From positions 6,649,682 through 6,713,681 of the forward strand of contig NC_045151.1 of NCBI RefSeq assembly GCF_008831285.2: DNA of 64,000 bases. Direction: 5' to 3'. Positions within the stretch are counted from its first letter, which is position 1. Each line of letters starts with the position of its first letter. Shown piece by piece: positions 1 to 11,689 of this stretch. The position numbers were made by a program, and so were the translations under genes. Source of the stretch: Nymphaea colorata. Lineage: Eukaryota; Streptophyta; Magnoliopsida; Nymphaeales; Nymphaeaceae. A model generated the notes under the pieces. It did no database searches. It worked only from the letters and a program-made list of their open reading frames with translations, and was not told the origin of the DNA.

Positions 1-2480
1 ATGCCGTTGCACTCAACATTCAAACAAGAACACGTTCATAGAATCCAATGATCCTAAAAGCCCACACTTGAGAAATGCAATAAACAATCATAGTTTGGCC
101 CTAGGCAGGGATTTGCTTGGAATACCGTCATCCATGTCGTGCATCTCCACAAACACCAAAATCACCTCCTGCTCTGGATCTTATCACTTAGGTCTGCTCG
201 ACCTGTCAGCCCATCTCAAAAAATTCAAAGCATTAAGTTTTCTATCCACTTCACTCTAAAATCTATTTAGGTAAGAAATAGGACCGTCAAATCATGTTTT
301 ATCAACTCAAGTTGGTGCCGATAAGTTGAATCGGTCCATGAAACCTTTCTTCAAGTTTTTCTCATATTTATGAGGTCATAGAGTGCCTTCACCCACCTTC
401 CATATGTTTGAAAAAAGTTTCTCCCAACCTTAATTCAACATAAATATTCCCCAAATCCTTTAATTGCAAATACACATTAAAATTATTATAAACCTCAATT
501 CACATCTCTCACTTGCTAGCCCCAAGGGATGCGGGGTCATACGATTTGGGTGACAAAGCATGAATCTTCCCAAATACAACACTAGGTGGACCATTGTTTA
601 ATTAGACACCTAATCTAGGCGGCCAACGCCCTATTGAGGCATTACTATTGGCAATTTGAATTCCCCATTAGCAATCCGCAGATGACACATTACTATTTCA
701 CTAGTAATAGCATACATGAATCAAATTTAACCTGAAAATGGTGTTTCTTTTACACCATAGTGCACATCGAAACCCTAATAACTTAAATGTCACGTCTTCC
801 CCTCAAATAGCAATTTTAACATGTAAACTAACTTAAGTACTCCCTTCTCACATGCATCGCAATGTCCACAAAAGGTAGGATGGTTTAACATCCCTCTAAA
901 GCAGTCATAAACCTTCCCTAATGTAATAAGATCTCCATCAGATGCCTTATATAGTCAATCTTGAGTCTAGCATGTTCAAATAATAATTATTCATGCACTT
1001 AAGGAAAACATTATACAAAATAAGCTCAATTAGGCCTTGCTCACCCCTCTTATAAAGTCTTCTGTTGTAGGCATCCCCGGCAACAACCCCAAGTGCTCGA
1101 CCAGCCACCAAACGCCAAAGACTCTCCGCTGCTGCCACCACCAACCTCCCTATTTGCTGGTAAGAGGGACAAATTGTGTTCTCCCAAACTGTCTATCCTA
1201 AGAACAATGCCTAATAACTGAAAAACATGTCATAAAGATGGAGCATGAATGAAAGGTCAACAAGAGAGAGCAGAGAATGAGGGCTCATGGGAGAATGTGT
1301 GAGAGAGGAAGAAAAATAGTGAGTCAATGGGGAGTGTAGGAGACTGTGGGGGAAAGAGAGAGAGTGTGTGAGTAGAGAAGGAGAGTGTCTGAGAGAGAGG
1401 GACCAAAAGAGAGAGCATGCGAGAGAGAGTCAAAGGGAGAACTTGATAGAAATCGGGAGGGACAGTGAGGGTTAGTGCGATTGTAGGGGGTAAAAGAGGG
1501 AGAGTATGCGGGGAACCAGGGCACCCAGCGAGAGAGGGCTCAACTGAAGAAGACAAATGAGAAAGTGGGAGAATGAGAGAGAGAACAAAGGTGAAATAGT
1601 AAGAGGGTCAACTGAGCAGAGAGAGTTTAGGTGGGGAGATGAGATTGAGAGGGAGAAAGAAAAAGAAAGGGGGAGGATGGCACACTCTACATAGATTAGA
1701 GAATTTATAGAACTCAAAATCACAAGAAAAAGACTCACAGACGAGAGAATTATGCATTTAACAAGTTGATACAGAAACTTGAAAAGAAGAAACTTTGTAG
1801 AAAAGACCAAGTTATTGTAATAGTTTCTACCTGAATTTTAAGGAGATGTAAAGTAGGGTTAGAAACCCATCTTGATCTAAAATTTGGTCTGTGAAATCTA
1901 TGTATATATCATAGAACCTATAGAAACTTACATATAACACCTTCTTAGGACACTGCAGCACAGTGCCTGTTCTTTCACTTGGGAGGATTTTATCATCAAG
2001 GCTCTGAAGTCAATAAGAATCACCCAGGTCAGCCTTGCAGATAGCCTTGGCTACTATTTTTTTCTTTTGCATGCTTTAATGAATATCCATTCAATAAAGA
2101 GATTGATAGATATAACCCAAATTCAAGCATAAATACGTATACAAGAAAACACTTCTAAATTTTAGAAAAATTGGCTGGTGTCTATATATTTTCCATAAAG
2201 AGCAATACAAATATACAAATCAATGTTATACGGTTTACACTAGTTCAGATATTGCCCATATATATTTGGTTGACTTTTTGCAAAAGAAGTCATGAAAGTT
2301 GCAAGCTAATTTTTATTCATGATTTTTACCACAGCTTGAAACTTATCTTAGCATTTTGTTTGATCCAAAAAACCATCCTATTATATGAACACTAATCACA
2401 ATCTATTGGTGCAAATATCACAATGTTGTATTAGTTGAACAGAAATACTTATTTTAAAAAATAAGATGTTAAAAAAAGTG
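1..2480. other. intergenic, no gene recognised
   Basis: AT-rich sequence with only short, low-complexity open frames and no domain I recognise. The only marked structure is the purine-rich tract from about 1257 to 1690. I see no LTR ends, terminal inverted repeats or tRNA-like segment here. Confidence 0.5.
1257..1690. repeat. GA-rich purine tract (degenerate microsatellite)
   Basis: About 430 bp in which the + strand is almost all purine, built from GAGA, GAGAGTG and GAGAAAG runs with few interruptions. Three overlapping minus-strand open frames rich in Ser, Leu and Pro are by-products of the CT-rich complement and are not gene candidates. Confidence 0.8.
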
Positions 2481-2492
2481 AGGTACATCATC

Positions 2493-2540
2493 GATGGACA
2501 TAGAGTTCCTGCTACGGATGGACATAGAGTTCCTGCTCTC
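2493..2540. repeat. 24-bp period direct duplication
   Basis: The sequence GATGGACATAGAGTTCCTGCT occurs twice in direct orientation 24 bp apart. It lies just downstream (minus sense) of the candidate exons at 2632-2922. Confidence 0.7.
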
Positions 2541-2631
2541 CATGGCTTGCAAAATGAAGGTATGAATCTCATTCTGAAGTTGACCATAGAAAATAGAAGA
2601 AAAACACAAAAACTGAAATTGTGAAAAGTAC

Positions 2632-2922
2632 CTATCCAGCAGAACAACAAAGCTCACATGCCTCCTCCAATCGGCCAGCTCTTCAGCATTTGCCCTCTGC
2701 AAAAGATGTAAATGCATTAAACGTCAAGTTATTTCAGAGCAGTTGGAGGCTTTCTTATTCTTTTAAACCATAAGAAGAATTGGCATTTATGTGTGCGAGT
2801 GCTCACTGGCAATAATAGTATATGCATGCTGAAAAGGCATAGCACTTCCACACCCACATCAATGCACAATATGTGTAAACGACTAATTTCCAAAAGACGC
2901 TCGGGGGTGCCAATATGCCTCT
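2632..2922 (-). CDS. candidate exon pair of an unidentified host gene
   Basis: Two minus-strand segments look like neighbouring exons. The upstream one (2807-2922, 116 nt) follows a CTACAG acceptor, is open for 38 codons in one frame and ends at a GTGAGC donor. The next (2632-2696, 65 nt) follows a TTTTGCAG acceptor, encodes RANAEELADWRRHVSFVVLLDR-type sequence and ends at a GGTAC donor. The phases agree: the first exon ends in phase 0 and the second opens in phase 0. A further open stretch after a TTCAG at 2574-2575 reads NEIHTFILQAME but is one base out of frame with the second exon, so the model breaks there. I do not recognise the protein. Exon-like bits at 9474-9485 and 10316-10385 could belong to the same gene, which would place copia element A inside an intron. 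Confidence 0.3.
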
Positions 2923-3157
2923 CTGTAGGCTATCTATGCAGAGCACGTTGATAATGGATGCAACTGAAATGACATGCCAAATGTAATGAAATATGACAAA
3001 AGGATAAAAGATTGTACATCAACTGCTAATGGAGTAGCTCAGCCATCCCCATGTAACTACATGCTTCTGAAACCTAGGAGCAACTTTTAGTCAATCGAAC
3101 ATCATGCTCTGACCTCGCGATAGGTCTGATGTCTCTACATTTTTAAGGATTTAAACC

Positions 3158-3162
3158 AAAAC
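3158..3162. repeat. target-site duplication AAAAC, left copy (element A)
   Basis: AAAAC lies immediately before the first LTR base. The same five bases follow the last LTR base at 9340-9344. Five bp is the usual TSD length for Ty1/copia. Confidence 0.9.
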
Positions 3163-3632
3163 AGTAAGATCATTTGGTGGGTCGGCATATGTCTATGAGG
3201 AATTTCAGACATTATGGCTGTCTTAACGTAAATATCCGCTTAAGTGATTGCATTTTGAGATATTACGTCATTTTAGATGGTATGGGGTAATTTTGAAATG
3301 TATAGATACCAGTACGTAATTACGGACTCTTTGATGAGTTGAATCTGTAATTGTCCCCATTATATAATGGTAGTGGTCCCTGGGGTCGGGCGAACAGTTG
3401 CTTTTGGTTTCTAGGGTTTTCTCTTTCCCATCTGAGAGAGACCTCACGCGCACCGCACGTACTCTGGAAGATCCTACCGCGATTTATTGTCCGTGCATTT
3501 CACATGGATTCAGGTACACTTCCGTTTCAGTTTAATGTTTTGTTTATTTCAATGATTTAGCATGAGCATGATCCTGTTTTATGGTATATATACGTTTGGT
3601 TTTGTATATGCATGAGGGGAGAAATCCCAACA
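3163..3632 (+). repeat. 5' LTR of copia element A
   Basis: 470 bp, ending in ATCCCAACA directly before the primer binding site. A TATA-like TATATAA sits at 3361-3367, a plausible promoter core about 200 bp into the LTR. It matches 8870-9339 along its length. Confidence 0.95.
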
Positions 3633-3634
3633 TT

Positions 3635-3646
3635 TGGTATCAGAGC
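3635..3646 (+). other. primer binding site, initiator tRNA-Met type
   Basis: TGGTATCAGAGC begins 2 bp after the 5' LTR. It is the standard plant copia PBS, complementary to the 3' end of initiator tRNA-Met. Confidence 0.95.
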
Positions 3647-3769
3647 CCATGTTCATTGTTGAATCGTTGATTTTTTGGTGATTTTTGTGCGTTCTTCCCG
3701 TTCGGATGTTCCCCATTTGGTTCTTCCGCTGCAAGTTTTTCAAAAAAAAAAAAAAAAGTTGGGTTGAGG

Positions 3770-4440
3770 GTGTGCGACGGAAGCCGTCGGGCTTCCGTTG
3801 CAGCATCAGGAGGATCAGAGAAAGGGACGAAAGGATCGGGGGCGTCGGTCGCCGTTGGGCGATGGCGGGCCTCCGGCCGTTGGGGCGCGTCCCTGCCTGC
3901 GGCCACCCATGCCGTTGGGTGGCCTGTCGGTGCCCTTTGCGTCTCCATCGCAGTCAACGAAAGAGGAAGAAGGAAAGGGGAAACAGGGGAAGGAACAGGA
4001 CCGGCCGTTGAAGGGCGACTGCAGGAAGGGAGGCCACCGGCGGGATCGCCGTCGCCGGACGGCACCGTGCGACCCACCGGTGCCCACCCAAGTCATACGG
4101 AGCCCTACCGGTTTTTTTTTTTCTCCTGTTGCCGTTTCAGCCGCCCAAAATCAGAAAAGGGGCAGAATGAAGAAGTAGGGGAAACCGGCCAGAATCTGCT
4201 GGTTTCCGGCGGTCGTCGGCCCGCCATCACGGCGGCCGACGTCCGGCGGCCCTGGTGGCACCCACCGGCGGCCACCCACGGCGTTGGGTGGCCTGTCGGT
4301 GTAGCTTCACCGCCCGCCTGCCGTTCGGCAGGCGAGCGGTGGAGGCGACGCTCGCAACGCTCGGGCGGTCGAGCTGGGACGGACCGGTTCGGGTCTTAAC
4401 AGACTCGATCCGGATCCATAAGCTTTAAAAAAAACAAAAT
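3770..4440 (+). other. GC-rich segment of the long copia leader
   Basis: About 650 bp strongly enriched in CGG/CCG between oligo-A (3740-3755) and the AACCGGTT array. It holds several long open frames on both strands, up to 211 aa, but the products are low-complexity Pro/Gly/Arg/Ser sequence without a recognisable domain. The base composition is unlike the AT-rich flanks. Element B has the equivalent block at about 48000-48690, so it belongs to the element and not to a local host gene. It could be an old captured gene fragment or a structured leader. Confidence 0.6.
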
Positions 4441-4529
4441 TGCCGCCTCGTGCCCGAGCCCCTGCGTTTAATTTTTCGGACCGGGTCGGGTCCTGTCGGA
4501 CCCGACCCGTATCAATGCGGTTTAACTTT

Positions 4530-5000
4530 TGAAAAACGGTTCATTTTTGTCAAACCGGTTCTGAAAAGAGTCGAACCGGTTCATTCGTTACAGACCGATT
4601 CAACTCGATTCAGAACCGGTTCGGACCTTTTGGGGGACCGATTCAGATCTTTTTTGAACCGGTTCAATTGGTTTTCAGACCGGTTCGAATCCTTTTAGAA
4701 CTGGTTCACACTTTTGGGGACCGATTCAGACATTTGGTGGACCGGTTCATTCAGTTTCAGAACCGATTCAGACCTTTTAAACACGATTCGAATCAATTTG
4801 GGACCGGTTCATTTAGTTTTGGAACCGATTCGGGCCTTTTCCAAACCGGTTCATTCAATTTTGAAACGATTCAGACCATTTTCAAACTGATTCAGGGCTT
4901 TTCAGACCAGTTCATTCAGTTTTAGAACCTATTTTTGCCATTTTTAATTGGTTCATTGGGTTTTGAAACCGAGATGGTCTAATTTTGAACGGTTCGTCCA
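4530..5000 (+). repeat. AACCGGTT-type minisatellite in the leader of element A
   Basis: Around twenty imperfect copies of the core GACCGGTTCA or GAACCGATTCA, spaced roughly 20-25 bp apart and separated by T-rich spacers such as TTTTGG or TTTCAG. The best copies contain the palindrome GAACCGGTTC. Open frames across it (82 and 85 aa, rich in Phe, Asp, Arg) are repeat artefacts. The same array occurs in element B at 47525-47945. Confidence 0.85.
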
Positions 5001-5748
5001 GTTTTTGGACCGGTTCAGTCCTGTTTAGGGCTATGTGGGTGTTTTTTGTTGTGGTTTAAGACCAATACGGGCCATTTTAAGGCTGATTCAGTGGTTCTTG
5101 ACCCATTTAAACATAATTATGGTACCGGTTCATGAAATTTGGACTATTTTGGACCCATATCATTGAATCATTTGGTTTTGGATTCAATGTAAGGCAATTT
5201 TGTATGTGTCACATCATTGAATCATTTGGTTTTGGATTTAATGTAGGGCAAAATTTTGTATGTAATTTGGTTTATGAATCATGGTTTGCATGTTGTTAAT
5301 TTGTGGGTGTACTTTAGATGAATGTTTGGAATGTGAATTTGAATTTTGGCTATGTCTGTTGTTCGAGATGAGTACGTTTGTACTTTGTCACCAAAGTGAC
5401 ATTTGTTATACGAATTTGCCTGTTTTGAACATTAGATGATAGTATACTTGATCCATGCGGGCAATGATCAACCCAAAGGAGGATTGTTGCTTGGTCAGGT
5501 TTAAGTATACAGGGCAATGAATATGTGATAATTTTTCAGGTTTCCATGTGAATAGCGAGTCAATCCAAAAATAGACTTGTTGTTTGACAGAGTTAATTAC
5601 CTATATTAATTGTTGACCAAGAATACCACTTGCAGTTAGTATTTCAATCCAAATATTTGATATTAGTGTTGCACCGGTACCTTGTGATGGGATTTAGGCC
5701 ATTGTATTTAAATTTATTTATATTTATTATTTCATCTTTATACATGTT

Positions 5749-8472
5749 TTGATTGTGAGCATGTTTGGTATTTTTGTTCTTTGTACAGTGAGTTCTGCTT
5801 CCATGATATTTGCAAATTTGAGTACTATTACTGAGATGAATGATTCGATTCTTATAAGTAAGAAAAGAAAGACTGTTAAGGAAGTTACCGTTGACCAATC
5901 ATCCGTTAAGAAACAGAAGAAGCATAAGAAAGGCCTATTAGGCTGCTTCTTTTGTAAGGGTGAATGTCATATGAAGGAGGATTGTACTGAGTATCACGCA
6001 TGGCGTGAAAAGAAGGGTACACTTCTCACTTTGGTTTGTTCTGAGGTTAATTTAACTTCAGTACCCGGAAACACTTGGTGGGTAGATTCAGATGCTACCA
6101 CTCACATAAGTGTCTCTATGCAAGGCTGCCTAAATTGTCGAACGCCAAATGATGCTGAAAGATTCATCTATGTGGGCATGGCAAGAAGGCAAAAGTTGAA
6201 GCCATAGCAGATTTTCGGTTACTGTTAAAGACTGGTTGTTAGTTGAATTTGACAGAAACTTATGTGGTGCCGTCTTGTAGACGGAATTTAGTTTCTATTT
6301 CTTCATTGGACAAATTTGATTATTATTGTTCATTTGGAGGAAGTAAATTTAAGTTGTTTCTGCACTCAAATTTGATTGACACTGGTTCTTTGTCTGGTAG
6401 CGATAACCTCTATTTGCTTGATACAATTGCTTCATATAATGAAACCTTGCATGTTACGTCTAGTGGTACTACAAGAAAATTAGCCAATGAGAATTCTGCT
6501 ATGTTATGGCATAGGCGCTTAGGACATATCTCTAAAAAGAAAATAAAAAAGCTTATGTCGAATGGAATTCTTGAGTCTCTTGATTTTGTAGACTTTAATG
6601 TTTGCATTGAAAGTATAAAGGAAAAATGAACAAACATTGAGGGGTTATAAGTTTTATAATCCAATCAGTAAGTCTTTCTTTGAAATGAGAAATGCCCATT
6701 TCTTTGAGGATATTGAGTTTAAGGAGGTGATTAGGTTAAACATATTGTCTTTGAAGAGAGACGTGAGTCTACTCATACAGATGTTGTAAGCAATAGTCAG
6801 GTCTTTGTTCCTGTCATTGTTCCATCAAGATATTCAGAAGAAGACAATGATGTTGGTCTCCCTACTGAAGAACAAACTCAACAACCTCAAGAAAATCAAG
6901 TAGAAATGCCACTGAGGCGATCCACTATAGAGAGGAGAAGTCAATTTCAAATGATTTTGTCTATCTCTAGAACATGATGTTGACATGGGCTTAATGGAAT
7001 ATGATCCTATTAACTTCCAACAAGCAATAAAGAGTTCTAAATCTCATAAGTGGATAGATGCCATGAATGAAGAAATAAAGTCCATGATGGACAATGACGT
7101 ATGAGAAGTTGTTCCCTTGCCAGAAGGTGTGAAACCCATTGGTTGTAAATGGATATTTAAAACCAAGAGGGATTCAATAGGAAACATCGAAAGGTATAAG
7201 ACACGTCTTGTTGCAAAGGGTTTTACTCAAAATGAAGGCATTGATTATACAAAGATTTTCTCTCCAGTTTTGTCGAAAGACTCTTTCAAGACTATAATGG
7301 CACTTATAACTCATTTTGACTTAGAGCTGCATTAGATGGATGTAAAGATAACGTTTTTAAATGGAGAAATTGATGAAACGATATATATGGGTGCAACAAG
7401 AAAACTTTGTTTCAGATGATGCAAAGAAAATTGTCTGCAAACTCAAGAAATCCATCTATGGGCTAAAGCAAACTTCCCGTCAATGGTATTACAAATTTCA
7501 TCAAACTATAGTTTCATTTGGCTTTGAGACTAATATGGTTGATGAATGTGCATACCATAAGTTCAGTGGGGGTAAATTTATTTTTCTAGTTCTATATGTC
7601 GATGATATATTGCTAGCAAGTAATGATGTGGGCATATTGCATGAAACTAAGTTTTTTTTGTCAACAATAGTTTGACATGAAGGATCTTAGTTGTGCATCT
7701 TTTGTATTGGGGATCTAAACATTTCGAGATCGTTCTCGGGGTATTCTTAGATTATCACAAAAGGTCTACATTGATAAGGTGCTTCAGCGATAAGGCATGA
7801 AGGATTATAAACCAGGAGATACTCCAGTTGCTAAAGGAGTCAAGTTTAGTCTCAAACAGTGCCCTAAAAGTGAAATCGAATCTAAGAAAATGGAAAAGAT
7901 TCCCTATTCGTCTGTTGTGGAAAGCCTTATGTATGCTCAGGTTTGTACTCGTCCGGATATTGCATTTATCATTAGAATGTTATGCAGATACTTAAGTGAT
8001 CCTGGTATGGATCGTTAGAAAGCAGCCAAAAGGGGACTTAAAAAAAACAAAAGGTTTTATGCTCACATACAGGAAGTCAGACCAGTAGGAGATCATTGGG
8101 TATTCAAATTCTAACTTTGCTGGGTGCCAAGACAGTAACATAGCATGTTACGAGGCATCCAATCATGTTTTATGATTGCGGAATTTTGTCACGGGGCTGC
8201 GCATTATGTATGGTGTAGAAAGACCACTAAGATTATTGTGTGACAATAATTCAGCAGTCATGTACTCTAATAACAGCCACAGTTTGTCAAAGTCGAAGCA
8301 CATCGACATTAAGTTTTTTGGGCTATTAAAAAGAGGATACATAATGGTCAGGTGTCTAGAGCATATTGGGACAAACTCCATGATTGCGCATCTACTTGGT
8401 TTAACACTTAAGGTCTTTCCCGAACATGTTGTTCATATGAGGGTGTTATCCTTGGATGATGTGCTGGTTTAG
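5749..8472 (+). pseudogene. broken gag-pol of copia element A
   Basis: Polyprotein remains read through several frames. Gag end (5790-6020) has a CCHC knuckle of the form CX2CX4HX4C. The protease region (6070-6130) has DSDATTH where the family has DSG. The pre-integrase domain (6410-6625) ends in an HHCC finger whose last Cys is Ser. The integrase core is then missing: the text jumps to the linker GYKFYNP that normally follows it. Reverse transcriptase spans 7117-7680 with a YVDD motif near 7596-7607, and continues through 8018. RNase H (8176-8472) has CDNNSAV and KHIDIKFF-type sequence. Stops lie at 6208, 6627, 7333 and elsewhere. Compared with element B, about 0.6 kb of central gag is deleted near 5840. 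The product cannot be made as one protein. Confidence 0.93.
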
Positions 8473-8858
8473 TGGAAGTTTGTATTTTGTTTGATCTTAT
8501 GTATGGACACATATTCAGTTTTCTGCAGAATAAAGTTTAAAGTTCTTTGGTTCCATTTTGTGTTTATGTGTTTATGTTTTGATCTCCACAAGGTTTTAAA
8601 GTTGGACCAGTTGAGAATAGACATGTTGTAATCACATTACATGTAATTTTCATGCTCATCCATATTAGATCTGTCATTGATTATGTTAACATTTGTGATC
8701 ATTGAAGGTTTAGCTAATTTTGATATAGCGAAAGCCGCTTTGGTTCTGTGTTGATATGATCATGGATGAGATTGATGAAAATGACGTTTAATAAGATAGC
8801 AGTTATGATCTCCTAAGGTTTTATGTAATGTTTGAATGTATAAAGATATATTTGGCCC

Positions 8859-8869
8859 AAGTGGGAGAT
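8859..8869 (+). other. polypurine tract of element A
   Basis: AAGTGGGAGAT lies immediately 5' of the 3' LTR, the expected place and composition for the plus-strand primer. Confidence 0.85.
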
Positions 8870-9339
8870 TGCAAGATCATTTGGTGGGCCGGCATATGTC
8901 TATGAGGAATTTTAGACATTATGGCTGTCTTAACGTAAATATCCGCTTAAGTGATTGCATTTTGGGATATTACGTCATTTTAGATGGTATGGGGTAATTT
9001 TGAAATGTATAGATACCAGTACGTAATTACGGACTCTTTGATGGGTTGAATCTGTAATTGTCCTCATTATATAATGGTAGTGGTCCATGGGGTTGGGCGA
9101 ACAGTTGCTTTTGGTTTCTAGGGTTTTCTCTTCCACATCTGAGAGAGACCTCACGCGCACCGCACGTACCCTGGAAGATCCTACCGCGATCTACTGTCCC
9201 TGCATTTCAGATGAATTCAGGTACACTTCCGTTTCAGTTTAAGGTTTTGTTTATTTCAATGATTTAGCATGAGCATGATCCTGTTTTATGGTATATATAC
9301 GTTTAGTTTTGTATATGCATGAGGGGAGAAATCCCAACA
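8870..9339 (+). repeat. 3' LTR of copia element A
   Basis: 470 bp beginning TGCAAGATC and ending CCCAACA, so it keeps the TG...CA ends. It is followed by the AAAAC target duplication at 9340-9344. Confidence 0.95.
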
Positions 9340-9344
9340 AAAAC
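9340..9344. repeat. target-site duplication AAAAC, right copy (element A)
   Basis: Identical to 3158-3162 and directly adjacent to the 3' LTR end. Confidence 0.9.
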
Positions 9345-11560
9345 ATGTTTGCAAAGACTGCAAACTCCATATATTAGTATGGTGGCTATGTTATTATTCA
9401 CCTTACCACAGTAAGCAACTAAACATGACCGCACATAAGCAAAATTAGAAGTTTCAACCTTTACCTGGTTCAGGGCCTGCACCAATCTGACCCAGCAATA
9501 GATACTGAGATTTGCCTAATTCAAATTACTTAACAAACAGCATTTATGGATATATGACGTCGAAACAGAAACATAAGTCCAATGAACAACACTCGCTAAT
9601 GCATTCTCTTGTAGCTGTCATAATTGGTAATTAAGAGTTGTAGGCATGCTCCTAAGACAAATATCTAAAATTTCTCGAGGCAAGCACGAGCAAAAAGCTA
9701 TGTGGCAAGGCTTTTTAGACAGTCTAAATAGGTTGCATATGGTTTTTATGGAGTGTCCCCTCAGTTAGTACCCAAAGACAATTTGGTTGAACTTTTCATC
9801 TGATATTAGAAAATCAGCCTATAATCTCTGATTTCACACATATATTCAAAAGTCAGGTAGAAGTGGTAAGAGTGATAAAAGTGATACTTATTGCTATCAC
9901 CGATTCACCATTTAATAGTCCTTTTCAGGAATAACTTCATGAAAAATCCTAGCACTTTTTTGGAAGAAAGAATTGCCCTGTAAAAATTATTGGAGAAACG
10001 ATGAAAATTAAAAATTAATAAAATGATCTCAACCAAGTGTTACAACAGTTATGTTAGGCCTAGTAGACAAAATTATGTACATAAAGTAAATGTACATACA
10101 AATCGCTCCACTTTTCACCTATTACAGTTCATTTTATGTAGGCTGACTCTAAGAAAAGTTATTCAAGTTAGCCTCTCATTTAAGCTTGAGAACTAAGAAC
10201 AAACAAGCAGGTTCAAGGAGAGATGATCAACGACACGGAAACAATGTTGGAAAAGATGAACAAAACAAATTCAGGCATCTAAAGGAATCACATAAGGTGA
10301 CTTTTCTGGCTTACCTCAAAAAGAAAAGCTAGGGAATATGATATGGCTCCAACTACAGAGGGGCAATGGACCAGTCTGACAGGTCACAGCAGTTTTTAAA
10401 CCTTTTCCTCTGTTCTTTTGTACTTACATATACAGTTTCATTTGATGAAGCAGCCATGGCTTGCTTATAAAACAAAATTCATCTTCTTTCTAGTTTATGC
10501 TGAAGCCATACGGACTTATTAATTACAAACAGGAGAATGATGGGAATAATGATCAAAGATAACAAATAAAATAAATGAAAAACTAAGAAAGAATTAAAGC
10601 ATGGTCCACATGATGGCCAACCATTCCATGATATCTATCTTAAGGCGAGCAATGGACAGAGAATAAGGGGCCTCTGAACGTTAATGGCAGGTGCCTCCTG
10701 CTGCCCAGCACTACTAGATATTCAATCTTAAGAGTTCATGTTCTTGGTCAGATTTCCCAAACATCCTCTCGCAAGCCAAATCAAAGACTGGATGGAGTAA
10801 TCTTATGCTAGGCCCCTAAGTTTTCAAAATAAGCTACTTAGAAAACTTCTAAAGTAAAGTGAGTGATTTTGAAAAAGTTTCTTTCCTTGTTAGTCGATTT
10901 GGTAAAACTCATAGAGGGGCGGGTTTTATAAGTTGTAGAAAGTCAGTCCTAAAATTTTGTCAACATGGGAACTCAACAACTCGAATTTCACAAATTGTTT
11001 TCGTATGCCATTAAAGTCATTAGTTCCTTCTATGTGTACAAATTTTAGCCCAATCCAAGGAGTATGGTGCCCCCTTTCATTGAGTCCAATGTTGAACTTA
11101 CTAAAATGTGTCTCTTTTTCAACATGTTTTGGTTTTTGTTGGATAGTTGGTGTCATATGACTATTGTTTACATATAAAATATTTTAATCTTACATGCAGA
11201 CCATAACAAATGGGATACATTACATGCAGCCTCCGTTCCTTACGTTGAATTTCTAGAGACGAGACTCGAGCTGTCGGTACATGGTCTCACCGTTCCTAGC
11301 ACTTTTACTAAGGGTTCATACCAATGACTAAACTAAATGTTCTAATTTCTAAGTCTAAATGTCGTCCAAATTTTAATAAAGCAAATGTGTCCTAATTTTG
11401 AAATCTTGCATGCTTTAAAATCTAAATAATCTCAAAAATAGACTAATGAACATGAAAAAATTAATCTGAACTCTGTTCATGTCCAGATCATCATAGATCA
11501 ATGCAAATCAATGTCCTAAATATAATATGATGCATACAAAATTAAGTCATATAGACCTAG
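9345..11560. other. intergenic or intronic sequence, no gene recognised
   Basis: AT-rich, without recognisable domains. Two minus-strand splice-like segments are visible. One is a 12-nt piece at 9474-9485 flanked by TGCAG and GTAAAG. The other is an open stretch of about 20 codons ending at a GTAAGC donor near 10315. Both are too short to support a gene on their own. Confidence 0.4.
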
Positions 11561-11689
11561 AGTCCGGTCTCTATTGGGACTTGGGTGTGGGACATGGAGT
11601 TAACAGGAAAATTTGGATCAAAATCCAAAAATTGAGACATAAAATTCTTGTTCTAAATTTGAAATGGGAGATGTCATAGAAATCCAAAA

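Larger units (their letters stand above)
3163..9339 (+). mobile_element. Ty1/copia LTR retrotransposon A, complete in outline but defective
   Basis: A 6177-bp element bounded by two 470-bp LTRs in direct orientation and a 5-bp AAAAC duplication. Order: LTR, iMet-type primer binding site, a 2.1-kb leader with GC-rich and AACCGGTT-repeat parts, gag remnant, protease remnant, pre-integrase zinc finger, reverse transcriptase, RNase H, polypurine tract, LTR. This is the copia order, but the integrase catalytic core is absent and coding frames are broken many times. By eye the two LTRs differ at about 20 of 470 positions (roughly 4%), so the insertion is not recent. The first two bases of the 5' LTR are AG rather than TG, whereas the 3' LTR keeps TG. 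It is the same family as the minus-strand element at 43276-49297. Confidence 0.95.

Noticed and set aside
1257-1810. Three overlapping minus-strand frames of 66-112 aa
   Set aside because: By-products of a purine-rich tract, with Ser/Leu/Pro monotony and no domain.
3764-4399. 211-aa open frame in the GC-rich leader of copia A, with rivals on both strands
   Set aside because: Low-complexity Gly/Pro/Arg/Ser product from high GC content, not conserved as a frame in element B.
4450-4925. Two 82-85 aa frames over the AACCGGTT array
   Set aside because: They merely translate the repeat; no Gag or other domain, and B has a different pattern of stops.
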